From a virus, in the IMG/VR virus record IMGVR_UViG_3300009008_000010, positions 56,241-120,240 of that record: DNA of 64,000 nucleotides. One strand, written 5' to 3'. Below are positions 35,147 to 41,051 of this stretch, piece after piece. The position numbers were made by a program, and so were the translations under genes. The first letter of the stretch is position 1. Each line of letters opens with the position of its first letter. Under the pieces are notes generated by a model. It was not told the DNA's origin, searched no databases, and was given only the letters and a program-made list of their open reading frames with translations.

Positions 35147-35821
35147 ATGGATCGTCGTGCGTTCAACAATTTGCTCATTGAGACCCCTTTAGTAGATGAT
35201 GCCTTCCAGGGCTTATCAGGCTTGTATGGTGGCGGGATCAGGAAAATCATTGAAGAAGGCGTCTTGAAACTGGGGTTGCAGTGGAGTGAAGAAGACATTG
35301 AAGAGCTAGAAGGTGAAGCCAAGCAGGGTATCTTAGAGAAAACCCAGCAATTAAAGCATGACTTTGAATTTGGTGGAGTCTCCGAAGGTGATCTCAATGT
35401 TAAAGCTGGGCAAGCCATAGAAAATGTTCAAACAATGCTGGTTAGGTTCCTTTTGGGGTGGAAAGACACCCAACTAGGATACATGCAGTATTTGGAAAAC
35501 ACGGGTTCACCTGTTGGTCGTCGTCGCAAGGAAGATAAATTAAGAAGAAAGGCTGATGGTGGTGTAAGAGATCGCCACTTGGTTACGCAAAAGCACTTGC
35601 AACGAATACAGGGATTGTTAAAAAAGGCTCCTAAGCCTGTTGGACGAGAACGTGACTACGATGACGACTATTACGACGATGACTTTGACCGGGCAGAAGA
35701 AGAACGACGTTGGGCAGAAGAGGCAGAAGAGGACTACCGGATGGCTTATGCTGCCGCCGAAGAACGTTTTTCAGGTCGTTTTGAAAGTCTTTTTGATTTT
35801 TTGAGAATCCCACGCAGATGA
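35147..35821 (+). CDS. hypothetical protein
   Basis: 224 residues, GAGGAG before ATG 35147. Helical throughout, with coiled-coil segments; an Asp/Tyr-rich tract (YDDDYYDDDFD, about 170-180) interrupts the C-terminal part. Unknown; last gene before the tRNA array. Confidence 0.65.
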   Translation: MDRRAFNNLLIETPLVDDAFQGLSGLYGGGIRKIIEEGVLKLGLQWSEEDIEELEGEAKQGILEKTQQLKHDFEFGGVSEGDLNVKAGQAIENVQTMLVRFLLGWKDTQLGYMQYLENTGSPVGRRRKEDKLRRKADGGVRDRHLVTQKHLQRIQGLLKKAPKPVGRERDYDDDYYDDDFDRAEEERRWAEEAEEDYRMAYAAAEERFSGRFESLFDFLRIPRR

Positions 35822-35823
35822 GC

Positions 35824-35851
35824 TTGACGATGCCCGATGCTGTGCTATAAT
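35824..35851 (+). promoter_or_regulatory. promoter of the tRNA array
   Basis: TTGACG (35824-35829), 16-base spacer ending TGTGC, TATAAT (35846-35851). A near-consensus sigma70 promoter about 70 bases before the first tRNA. Confidence 0.75.
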
Positions 35852-35920
35852 GTCGTTATCACAAGTGGAAAAAAACAAAGTTAAAAAAATTCAGCAACTT
35901 ACTATATAAGGGATACATGA

Positions 35921-35994
35921 AGCGGGATGGAGCAGTCCGGTAGCTCGCAAGGCTCATAACCTTGAGGCCGTAGGTTCAAATCCTACTCCCGCCA
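35921..35994 (+). tRNA. tRNA-fMet(CAT), initiator-like
   Basis: A1-C72 is unpaired, as the 1-72 mismatch in bacterial initiator tRNAs (C1-A72 in E. coli). D-arm GCAGTCCGGTAGC, anticodon loop CTCATAA. The anticodon stem CAAGG/CCTTG lacks the three G-C pairs of host initiators. No encoded CCA. First gene of the array. Confidence 0.88.
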
Positions 35995-35996
35995 CT

Positions 35997-36069
35997 TACC
36001 AGGAATGCCTGCGGAACTACATTGGATTATGAAAACCAACCCCCAGTTTCGTGAAAATTTGTCCTGGTA
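35997..36069 (+). ncRNA. R-element 1, compact structured RNA
   Basis: P1: TACCAGG/CCTGGTA. Conserved AATGC follows P1; P2: GGAACT (36013-36018) with AGTTTC (36045-36050); ACATT follows the 5' strand of P2; AAATTTG precedes P1'. AATG and CATT can pair as a pseudoknot. A run of T follows, so it may also end transcripts. Same motif at 38505, 39298 and, permuted, inside two tRNAs. Confidence 0.7.
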
Positions 36070-36085
36070 TTTTTTTCGACACACA

Positions 36086-36179
36086 TGGCAGGTAGCTCAA
36101 AGCAGAGCGTTATTAAATCAGTGAAATTTCGGTTTTACAGATTTAATGAAGATGGTAGCTTCGCAACTACCCCTGCCAC
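36086..36179 (+). tRNA. tRNA-like gene with 15-bp extended anticodon arm
   Basis: Acceptor TGGCAGG/CCTGCCA and D-arm GCTC..GAGC are normal. The T-arm GGTAG/CTACC has an 8-base loop CTTCGCAA. Instead of an anticodon arm there is a long hairpin: ATTAAATC-A-GTGAAA around TTTCGG. No anticodon assignable: intron-bearing tRNA or tRNA mimic. Confidence 0.55.
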
Positions 36180-36182
36180 TTT

Positions 36183-36231
36183 ACAAAGGCTTAGCCGCCT
36201 TTGTGAATCGCCCCCTCACTTTGAGGGGGCG
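36183..36231 (+). terminator. tandem hairpins
   Basis: ACAAAGGC/GCCTTTGT (36183-36204), then a perfect CGCCCCCTCA/TGAGGGGGCG (36209-36231, 3-base loop). Without a T run; may stabilise or punctuate the precursor. Confidence 0.55.
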
Positions 36232-36239
36232 GGGGATTT

Positions 36240-36336
36240 GGTCGGGTAGCTCAGAGGTAGAGCGCTATCAAGCTGAAACTTACGCAAGTTCGTTCCAGGT
36301 TTTTAGAGGTCGATAGCTCGAAACTATCCCCGGCCA
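36240..36336 (+). tRNA. tRNA-like gene with 47-nt central insert
   Basis: Acceptor GGTCGGG/CCCGGCC, D-arm GCTC AGAGGTA GAGC, T-arm GATAG CTCGAAA CTATC (C54 instead of T54). Between G26 and the T-arm lie 47 bases with a hairpin AACTT ACGC AAGTT and no standard anticodon arm. A copy of CTATC directly after the D-arm could compete for the T-stem. Confidence 0.55.
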
Positions 36337-36358
36337 CTTGGGAGGTAAGTCACTCATA

Positions 36359-36397
36359 GGGATGCAGAGCAACCCTTATTGGGACGCAAAGCGACCC
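36359..36397 (+). ncRNA. tandem 17-nt hairpin motif
   Basis: GGGATGCAGAGCAACCC (36359-36375) and GGGACGCAAAGCGACCC (36381-36397): two copies of GGGAYGCARAGCRACCC 5 bases apart, each closable by GGG/CCC. GGGACGCAAAGC also occurs in class-I c-di-GMP riboswitches, but the rest does not match. Confidence 0.4.
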
Positions 36398-36575
36398 GCC
36401 GAGTGGCTTGCCACCCAACTGATTTTGGAGAAGATCAGAAAACGATAAAATTGGAGTTTGCGAGACACGGAAAAACCGCCGCCCAACTTTGGGGAATTTT
36501 TTTCCGAATTTTGCGAACCAAAAAACGAGAAGGTTACTCTATATAGTAGAGTCGAAACAAACGAAGGTGAATACA

Positions 36576-36704
36576 ATGTTGGTTTCTCTGGTAACAAAAC
36601 GATACTGGCAAGACGGGATTACCTGTCCGTGCGGTATTTGTGCGCCCAAACAGGGTGAACAAAAGACCGAAACAGGACATGATAATCCAATGTCCGTATC
36701 CTGA
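36576..36704 (+). CDS. small Cys protein (CPCGIC)
   Basis: 42 residues from ATG 36576 with GAAGGTG upstream and a CTATATAG element further back. Contains DGITCPCGICAPKQ, a possible metal knuckle. Longer frames across this spot lack ribosome sites. Confidence 0.5.
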   Translation: MLVSLVTKRYWQDGITCPCGICAPKQGEQKTETGHDNPMSVS

Positions 36705-36760
36705 ACCAGAGTGACAAGCGCGGTTCAGGGTTAGCCTGAGCCGGTATTAGGATAAGATCA

Positions 36761-36801
36761 AAAGCCCGCTCAGGCACACTGGATGCCGAGCGGGCTTTTT
36801 T
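36761..36801 (+). terminator. Rho-independent terminator
   Basis: AAAGCCCGCTC (36761-36771) with GAGCGGGCTTTTTT (36788-36801). Confidence 0.88.
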
Positions 36802-36817
36802 CATTGGAGAAAATAAT

Positions 36818-36850
36818 ATGAGACTGAGAACAAGGGCTGGTTTCCGTTAA
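36818..36850 (+). CDS. 10-residue leader peptide
   Basis: MRLRTRAGFR, with TTGGAGAAAA upstream. Its stop TAA lies inside the first arm of a hairpin that can mask the ribosome site of the next gene (see 36844). Three to four Arg codons suggest attenuation by Arg-tRNA or ribosome stalling; inferred. Confidence 0.5.
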   Translation: MRLRTRAGFR

Positions 36851-36867
36851 GGCTTCAACCTTAACGG
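36844..36867 (+). promoter_or_regulatory. hairpin over ribosome-binding site
   Basis: CCGTTAAGG / CCTTAACGG, 9 perfect pairs, loop CTTCAA. The 3' arm abuts ACGGAG, the ribosome site of 36877. Translation of the leader peptide to its stop would open it. Confidence 0.6.
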
Positions 36868-36876
36868 AGATCAGAA

Positions 36877-37251
36877 ATGGCACATAAAGCACACTTTTTG
36901 CGTCGTCCGAAGACAACGCAAGAGCGGAGAGCTAACGGAAAAAGAACAGAACAGCGCGACCTAGAATATAAAATTCGCGCTAAACGTAGCGGAGCTAACC
37001 TAGTTGATGCATGGGATGATATTTGCACCAGCGTCAGCACGGGTTGGAAAGCACAAACTAAAAGAAAAAAACAATACAAGGTAATTAACTTTGAGAACCA
37101 AACAGGTAATCGTGATCCGAAAGGATCTGAAGATGAGGCGGGGGAAAGAGATTGCACAGGGCAGTCACGCCTCGATGGCCTTTCTAACCAGAAGGTTAAA
37201 AAGACCATCATCCTGGTTCCGATTATTCTGGTTGTTGTTATCGACGGTTGA
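36877..37251 (+). CDS. basic protein overlapping pth2
   Basis: 124 residues as annotated. Basic N-terminal 70 residues (KAHFLRRPKTTQERRANGKR) look genuine; the last 55 overlap the peptidyl-tRNA hydrolase gene in another frame and look like a shadow. Perhaps the original stop was lost. Likely RNA-binding. Confidence 0.5.
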   Translation: MAHKAHFLRRPKTTQERRANGKRTEQRDLEYKIRAKRSGANLVDAWDDICTSVSTGWKAQTKRKKQYKVINFENQTGNRDPKGSEDEAGERDCTGQSRLDGLSNQKVKKTIILVPIILVVVIDG

Positions 37252-37480
37252 AATTAAATGGCTCAGCGATTCGTTCGCAAAAGTCGTTTGCCGTGTGGAT
37301 AGCCTCGATGAATTAAAAGAAATTGAGGCGCAGGCAAAAGAGGCGAACCTGGAAGTTCATTTAATTGTCGATAGTGGACGAACGGAGTTCAACGGGGTGC
37401 CGACGCCAACGTGTTTGGCAATCGGTCCTGATGAAGCAGATAAAATTGACGAAATAACTGGGGGGTTAAAACTGTATTGA
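37091..37480 (+). CDS. peptidyl-tRNA hydrolase, type II (Pth2)
   Basis: 129 residues from TTG 37091. KQVIVIRKDLKMRRGKEIAQ followed by GSHAS is the Pth2 signature with its catalytic Lys and His; LVVD-type segment HLIVDSGRTEF and TCLAIGPDEADKI complete the fold. Frees tRNAs from stalled peptides. Pth2 is the archaeal/eukaryotic type, rare in bacteria; here it sits within the tRNA array. Confidence 0.9.
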   Translation: MRTKQVIVIRKDLKMRRGKEIAQGSHASMAFLTRRLKRPSSWFRLFWLLLSTVEIKWLSDSFAKVVCRVDSLDELKEIEAQAKEANLEVHLIVDSGRTEFNGVPTPTCLAIGPDEADKIDEITGGLKLY

Positions 37481-37506
37481 GTCGATTAATTTCGGCTCAA
37501 TGCTGA

Positions 37507-37580
37507 CCGGCGGTAACTCAGTGGTTTAGAGTGCCTGTCCGATGAACAGGTGGCCGAAGGTTCGAGTCCTTCTCGCCGGA
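37507..37580 (+). tRNA. tRNA, anticodon probably GAT (Ile), C33
   Basis: Acceptor CCGGCGG/TCGCCGG, T-arm GAAGG TTCGAGT CCTTC. Loop CCGATGA gives GAT at 34-36 but C instead of U at 33. Shifting to the 9-base loop gives CCG (Arg). Isotype uncertain. Confidence 0.7.
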
Positions 37581-37588
37581 CTTAATAT

Positions 37589-37674
37589 GACGACGTGGCC
37601 GAGTGGCTGAAGGCAACAGTCTGCAAAACTGTCGAGCGTATTGCTCCGCGTGGGTTCAAATCCCACCGTCGTCT
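37589..37674 (+). tRNA. tRNA-Cys(GCA) with long variable arm
   Basis: Anticodon arm ACAGT CTGCAAA ACTGT. Variable arm GAGC GTATT GCTC makes it a type II tRNA like Ser or Leu, but the discriminator is U73, a main CysRS identity element. No known normal tRNA-Cys has this arm. Confidence 0.85.
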
Positions 37675-37695
37675 CTGATGTTTGATAATTTAAAT

Positions 37696-37768
37696 GGCCC
37701 GGTGTGATATTGGTCTTACAGCAAGACTTTCAATCTTGCCGATGCGGGTTCGATTCCCGTCCGGGTCA
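37696..37768 (+). tRNA. tRNA-Glu(TTC)
   Basis: Acceptor GGCCCGG/CCGGGTC with a G2-T71 wobble; loop CTTTCAA. Close paralogue of tRNA-Glu(CTC) at 40089. Confidence 0.9.
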
Positions 37769-37770
37769 CT

Positions 37771-37859
37771 GTGTACGAGGCAGATACGGTTTGCTGCGCC
37801 TGGTTGTGGCCCAGGAGGTCGATACAAAGACCATGCGGGTTCGAGTCCCGTCGTACACC
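37771..37859 (+). tRNA. tRNA-His(GTG) with long variable arm
   Basis: Loop TTGTGGC, C73 at the 3' end as needed by HisRS and a G at the 5' end able to act as G-1. The variable arm GGTC GATACAAA GACC is foreign to His tRNAs. Confidence 0.85.
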
Positions 37860-37868
37860 CTTTAATAT

Positions 37869-37942
37869 CGGGGAGTAGCTCAGCTTGATAGAGCGCCTGG
37901 TTTGGGACCAGGAGGCCGCAGGTTTAAATCCTGTTTCCCCGA
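37869..37942 (+). tRNA. tRNA-Pro(TGG)
   Basis: C1-G72, A73, loop TTTGGGA. T-loop TTTAAAT. Confidence 0.92.
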
Positions 37943-37949
37943 CTTGTGA

Positions 37950-38023
37950 GGGCATATAGCTCAGTTGGTTAGAGCGCATCGCTGATAACGATGAGGTCCG
38001 TGGTTCGACTCCACGTATGCCCA
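37950..38023 (+). tRNA. tRNA-Ile(GAT)
   Basis: Acceptor GGGCATA/TATGCCC, loop CTGATAA, A73. Fully canonical. Confidence 0.93.
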
Positions 38024-38038
38024 CCTGAAGGAAATGAA

Positions 38039-38203
38039 ATGACAAGAGAAGAATTAATTACATATTTAAAGGAGAACCTTAAAATTGTGGTCAGCGAAAC
38101 TGGCTCTGACTCATATGGTTATGGTGGTCAGTACGTTGATGTTTCACTGATGTTGGAAGGTGAAGTAATTTCTTCAGATTCATTTTCAGTGGAAAAAGAT
38201 TAA
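38039..38203 (+). CDS. small acidic hypothetical protein
   Basis: 54 residues, GAAGGA before ATG 38039. Helix TREELITYLKENLKIVV, then a Gly/Tyr loop and a strand. Lies between tRNA-Ile and tRNA-Trp. Unknown. Confidence 0.6.
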   Translation: MTREELITYLKENLKIVVSETGSDSYGYGGQYVDVSLMLEGEVISSDSFSVEKD

Positions 38204-38206
38204 AAT

Positions 38207-38277
38207 AGGTCCGTGATGAAACGGTATCATGTCGGTCTCCAAAACCGATCTTCGGGGTTCAAATCCCTGCGGGCCTG
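38207..38277 (+). tRNA. tRNA-Trp(CCA)
   Basis: A1-T72 and G73 as in E. coli tRNA-Trp; loop CTCCAAA. Confidence 0.92.
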
Positions 38278-38285
38278 CTTGTTTT

Positions 38286-38359
38286 GCGGCAATAGTGTAG
38301 TGGCTTCTGCACGTCACGTTGCCAACGTGAAAGTCGGGTTTCGATTACCCGTTGCCGCA
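38286..38359 (+). tRNA. tRNA-Gly(GCC)
   Basis: Acceptor GCGGCAA/TTGCCGC, loop TTGCCAA, A73. Confidence 0.9.
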
Positions 38360-38431
38360 CTGGTTATGAGCCTCGTATGGACTGCGTTTAATTTTTAACT
38401 ATTGGAAATAGGAGGACAAATATGAGATAAT

Positions 38432-38502
38432 GCAGGTGTCGTATAATGGTATTACCTCAGCCTTCCAAGCTGATGACGGGGGTTCGATTCCCCCTACCTG
38501 CT
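38432..38502 (+). tRNA. tRNA-Gly(TCC)
   Basis: Acceptor GCAGGTG/TACCTGC, loop CTTCCAA, U73. Confidence 0.92.
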
Positions 38503-38504
38503 CT

Positions 38505-38584
38505 TAGGCGAATGCTAGATGGGATTACATTTTTTGACTCTCAATCAAAAGCGATGAAACGATCTCATTGATTTTTGTCGCCTA
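38505..38584 (+). ncRNA. R-element 2, compact structured RNA
   Basis: P1 TAGGCG/CGCCTA, AATGC (38511-38515), P2 GGGATT (38521-38526) with GATCTC (38561-38566), TACATT after P2, ATTTTTG before P1'. The P2 loop includes TTTGA CTCTCAA TCAAA, a hairpin whose loop equals a Glu(CTC) anticodon loop. Confidence 0.7.
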
Positions 38585-38587
38585 TAT

Positions 38588-38660
38588 GCTACCGAAGCCA
38601 AATGGCGAGGCGCTGGTTTTGTAAACCAGAAATAGATGGGTTCGATTCCCTCCGGTAGCT
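38588..38660 (+). tRNA. tRNA-Thr(TGT)
   Basis: Acceptor GCTACCG/CGGTAGC, loop TTTGTAA, U73. The T-stem GA(T)GGG/CCCTC needs a bulged T, also seen in the Thr tRNAs at 42107 and 46576. Confidence 0.88.
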
Positions 38661-38675
38661 CTTGGAGAAAATAAA

Positions 38676-38870
38676 ATGACAATTTTTCGTAGCAAAAAGG
38701 ACGGACATTTATACAAAATCACTCACGAAAGGCCACCGAAATACACCGGAAGCTGGTATAATGCTCACCCATTGTTTCCAGATCAGGGTAAATTTCAAAA
38801 GAGTATACGTGTGGTGAGTTATGGCAGCGATCCGGTATTTAAGGATTTCGTGGCTATAGCAACGAGATAA
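38676..38870 (+). CDS. hypothetical protein
   Basis: 64 residues. TTGGAGAAAA precedes ATG. Basic; strand MTIFRSKKDGHLYKI and PKYTGSWYNAHP. Unknown. Confidence 0.6.
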   Translation: MTIFRSKKDGHLYKITHERPPKYTGSWYNAHPLFPDQGKFQKSIRVVSYGSDPVFKDFVAIATR

Positions 38871-38886
38871 TGGGAGCAACCGCTTA

Positions 38887-38979
38887 GTGGTGCGACGTGT
38901 ATTCGCATCCAAGTTGGCGGTGGCAGAGGAAGACAAGTTGGTTGGGTTGTCGCCTCAATTTTTAAGGAAATCAAAGTGA
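38887..38979 (+). CDS. possible 30-residue protein
   Basis: GTG 38887, GGGAG upstream; MVRRVFASKLAVAEEDKLVG... The stop TGA overlaps the GTG of the next gene, as in coupled pairs. Otherwise this gap holds only a weak hairpin (GTGCGA/TCGCAT). Confidence 0.35.
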   Translation: MVRRVFASKLAVAEEDKLVGLSPQFLRKSK

Positions 38980-39230
38980 CGAATGCAGAAGTTTTAGGTT
39001 TGCGGATCAAACGATTCATGGCGATTGGGAAAGAGATTGCGGATTTAACAAAAGAGAGCAAAAAATTAAGGAAGGAGATTGCAGGATTAACTGAGGAATT
39101 GGGGTTTACGGTGACTTCAGAAGAGCCAGTTGAATTTTTGGTTGGCAACACTCATGTGTCAGTCAAAAGGGCAAAAATGGAAAATGATTTCACGATAATT
39201 CCAAGAGAATTAAAACAAACGGTGCATTAG
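38976..39230 (+). CDS. coiled-coil protein whose stop lies inside tRNA-Asp
   Basis: 84 residues, GTG start, AAGGA upstream. A Lys/Glu coiled coil (IADLTKESKKLRKEIAGLTE). The TAG stop is at 39228-39230, positions 8-10 of the tRNA. Confidence 0.65.
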   Translation: MTNAEVLGLRIKRFMAIGKEIADLTKESKKLRKEIAGLTEELGFTVTSEEPVEFLVGNTHVSVKRAKMENDFTIIPRELKQTVH

Positions 39231-39296
39231 TGTAGCGGCTCTGCACGCTTGCCTGTCGAGCAAGAAGAATTGCGGGTTCGACCCCCGTATGCACCG
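39221..39296 (+). tRNA. tRNA-Asp(GTC)
   Basis: Acceptor GGTGCAT/ATGCACC, loop CTGTCGA, G73. Overlaps the preceding coding sequence by 10 bases. Confidence 0.92.
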
Positions 39297-39297
39297 C

Positions 39298-39392
39298 TTG
39301 GACGAATGCAAATGGGTTTACATTGGATAATTTCGTTCGACTCGAAAAGCGGGCCTAGCCCGTTTATGAAACTCATAATTTTTGTCGTCCAA
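39298..39392 (+). ncRNA. R-element 3, compact structured RNA
   Basis: P1 TTGGACG/CGTCCAA, AATGC, P2 GGGTTT (39314-39319) with AAACTC (39369-39374), TACATT after P2, ATTTTTG before P1'. The P2 loop contains TTTCG TTCGACT CGAAA, which looks like a T-arm, followed by a GCGGGC CTA GCCCGT hairpin. Confidence 0.7.
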
Positions 39393-39398
39393 ATTTAA

Positions 39399-39486
39399 TG
39401 TAGGGTACGCTAACGGTAAGCGGACTGCCTGTTAAGCAGTTGTATTCCCTTAAATGGGTATGGAGGTTCAAATCCTCTCCCTACAG
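39399..39486 (+). tRNA. tRNA-Asn(GTT) with long variable arm
   Basis: T1-A72 and G73 as in bacterial tRNA-Asn; loop CTGTTAA. Extra arm of about 20 bases with CCC TTAAAT GGG. Confidence 0.87.
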
Positions 39487-39548
39487 CTTGAAAAAATACT
39501 TCCAATACACTATATAACAGTATAAGTTATTTAAGTGTTGGAGGTATG

Positions 39549-40100
39549 ATGACAACAACAAACTCAGAATGTGTTAGACGTTGGAGGGAAAAAACTAAAT
39601 GTAGGTTGGTTGAAGGTTTTGGCGGTAAGTGTAACAAATGTGGTTATAATCGCTGTTATGCTGCTCTTGATTTTCACCACATAGATGAAACGCAAAAGAA
39701 TTTTGGTATTTCGGAGGCATTGGCAAAGCCTAAACGATGGGCAATACTTGTTGAAGAAGCCAAGAAGTGCGTTATGTTGTGTAAGGTTTGCCATGTAGAG
39801 TTGCATGAAGGAATTTGGAGTTTGTCCGAGATAGATTTGTTTGAGTTTAATTACGAGGAACAAAAATCTCAGAAAGAAATTCCAACGGGTGAGTGTCCTG
39901 TGTGTGGTAAAGAAGTTTTCTTAGGAAACATTACTTGCAGCAGGCGATGTGCGGCAAAGAAGAGAAACAAGATTGAATGGCCAGATAATTCTCAACTTTT
40001 AAAAATGTTGGAAGAAGGGTCTTTTGCTTCAGTTGCGACAGAGTTAGGAATCTCAGATGCAGCCATTAGGAAAAGACTCAAAAAATACGGCGCGGTGTGA
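39549..40100 (+). CDS. HNH endonuclease in the tRNA array
   Basis: 183 residues. CNKCGYNRCYAALDFHHIDE and CVMLCKVCHVELHEG form the HNH zinc domain; CPVCGKEVFLGNITCSRRCA is a second zinc knuckle, and the C-terminus is a small HTH (SFASVATELGISDAAIRK). GGAGG precedes the start; a CTATATAA promoter element lies 35 bases upstream. The stop TGA lies in the next tRNA. Confidence 0.85.
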   Translation: MTTTNSECVRRWREKTKCRLVEGFGGKCNKCGYNRCYAALDFHHIDETQKNFGISEALAKPKRWAILVEEAKKCVMLCKVCHVELHEGIWSLSEIDLFEFNYEEQKSQKEIPTGECPVCGKEVFLGNITCSRRCAAKKRNKIEWPDNSQLLKMLEEGSFASVATELGISDAAIRKRLKKYGAV

Positions 40101-40161
40101 TATTGGTTTTACATCCACCCTCTCAAGGTGGACGATGCGGGTTCGATTCCCGTCCGCGTCA
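40089..40161 (+). tRNA. tRNA-Glu(CTC)
   Basis: Acceptor GGCGCGG/CCGCGTC, loop CTCTCAA. Overlaps the HNH gene by 12 bases; the HNH stop TGA occupies positions 10-12. Confidence 0.9.
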
Positions 40162-40230
40162 CTTGAATATGGGAGTGTTCCCGATTGGTCGGGATACAAT
40201 AGAGAACAATTAAAGAGAGAGGAAGAAGAC

Positions 40231-40266
40231 ATGTTGCTTCAGCGATTGAAACGCAGATCCCAATAA
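40231..40266 (+). CDS. possible 11-residue basic peptide
   Basis: MLLQRLKRRSQ after a strong GAGAGG site; like the 36818 leader, a short Arg-rich peptide before a tRNA. The gap 40162-40269 holds nothing else that I see. Confidence 0.3.
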   Translation: MLLQRLKRRSQ

Positions 40267-40269
40267 CTT

Positions 40270-40352
40270 GGGGTCGTCGCATAATGGTGATTGCACCGGA
40301 CTTTTAATCCGGCTCCGAAAGGACATTGCAGGTTCGAGTCCTGTCGGCCCCA
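40270..40352 (+). tRNA. tRNA-Lys(TTT) with long variable arm
   Basis: Acceptor GGGGTCG/CGGCCCC, loop CTTTTAA. The variable region has the hairpin TCC GAAA GGA, identical to the P1 loop of the permuted R-elements. Confidence 0.87.
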
Positions 40353-40363
40353 CTATGCTATGC

Positions 40364-40436
40364 GAGGCGGTAGCTCAGTTGGCAGAGCAACGGACTTTTA
40401 ATCCGTAGGTCGAGGGTTCAAGCCCCTCTCGCCTCA
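40364..40436 (+). tRNA. tRNA-Lys(TTT)
   Basis: Acceptor GAGGCGG/TCGCCTC, loop CTTTTAA, normal 5-base variable loop. Confidence 0.93.
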
Positions 40437-40446
40437 CTTTAAAATT

Positions 40447-40521
40447 GGCTGGTTAGCTCAGTTCGGTCAGAGCGTCTGACTGTTAATCAGATTGTCCTGG
40501 GTTCAAATCCCAGACCAGCCT
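40447..40521 (+). tRNA. tRNA-Asn(GTT)
   Basis: Acceptor GGCTGGT/ACCAGCC, loop CTGTTAA, U73 instead of the usual G73. Confidence 0.9.
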
Positions 40522-40534
40522 CTAGGAGTGAATG

Positions 40535-40708
40535 ATGGAATTTACTTATGAGGATGGATGGAGAGTTGAAACGAAGGTGAACAAGCCTTATGGGATTATA
40601 GCAAGGATTTTTAATTCCAAAGGCAAAATGGTGGCTAAAAGGAATTATCCACTTGAAGAAGAAGAGCATTGGATTGCAGAGTTGATGTATGTTGAGTTCG
40701 TTCTTTGA
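40535..40708 (+). CDS. small hypothetical protein
   Basis: 57 residues, AGGAG six bases before ATG 40535. MEFTYEDGWRVETKV..., beta-rich with an acidic helix at the end. Unknown. Confidence 0.55.
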   Translation: MEFTYEDGWRVETKVNKPYGIIARIFNSKGKMVAKRNYPLEEEEHWIAELMYVEFVL

Positions 40709-40724
40709 AAATTTGGTTTAATAT

Positions 40725-40799
40725 GCCTCCTTAGCTCAGTCTGGTCAGAGCACCTGACTCTTAATCAGGGCGTCGAAGGTTCAAATCCTTCAGGGGGTA
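40725..40799 (+). tRNA. tRNA-Lys(CTT)
   Basis: Acceptor GCCTCCT/AGGGGGT (G1-T72 wobble), loop CTCTTAA. Confidence 0.9.
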
Positions 40800-40812
40800 C
40801 TGCAAGAGAGCC

Positions 40813-40913
40813 ATGCGGCGGCTATTCGGTAGTGTTTTATTTTGGTCTGGTCTGGACAAAATTTAATACTGGTGGTGGCGGCACCCTCTTAGAAGGCCAA
40901 TAGTAAACCGCAT
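40813..40913 (+). ncRNA. unassigned structured RNA
   Basis: ATGCGG (40813-40818) pairs with CCGCAT (40908-40913); inside, CTATT pairs with AATAG, then AGT..TTTATTTTG..CAAAATTTAA..ACT makes a long imperfect hairpin. Lies between tRNA-Lys and tRNA-Asp, no open frame. Confidence 0.45.
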
Positions 40914-40917
40914 TTAT

Positions 40918-40990
40918 GGGCGCGAGGAGCAAGTGGAAGCTCACTAGATTGTCGATCTAGAGGTTGCGGGTTCGATCCCCGTGGCGCTCG
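40918..40990 (+). tRNA. tRNA-Asp(GTC), second copy
   Basis: Loop TTGTCGA, G73, T-arm GCGGG TTCGATC CCCGT. Acceptor GGGCGCG/GGCGCTC with one mismatch at the inner end. Confidence 0.85.
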
Positions 40991-40993
40991 CTT

Positions 40994-41045
40994 GGGGCTT
41001 GAGGCAATGCTAAGGCAACCTTACAGCCTGTGAAAGTCAGGCCCC
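40994..41045 (+). ncRNA. small three-stem RNA element
   Basis: GGGG/CCCC closes two hairpins: TAAGG CAA CCTTA and GCCTG TGAAAGT CAGGC. Holds a GCAATGC. Directly precedes the split tRNA at 41052 and may belong to it. Confidence 0.4.
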
Positions 41046-41051
41046 TAATCT

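Noticed and set aside
36359-36397. Class-I c-di-GMP riboswitch
   Set aside because: Only GGGACGCAAAGC matches; the partner GCACAGGGCAAACC segment and the tetraloop-receptor are not present.
37694-38045. Open frames across the tRNA array on both strands
   Set aside because: They read through tRNA genes without ribosome sites and give no recognisable product.
35997-39392. R-elements as twister or hammerhead ribozymes
   Set aside because: AATGC occurs in twister, but the other twister loop sequences and the two-pseudoknot layout are missing; the hammerhead CUGAUGA core is absent.
39298-39392. R-element 3 as a permuted tRNA
   Set aside because: It has a T-arm-like hairpin followed by a GCGGGC/GCCCGT helix, but no D-arm or anticodon arm; kept as a hint only.
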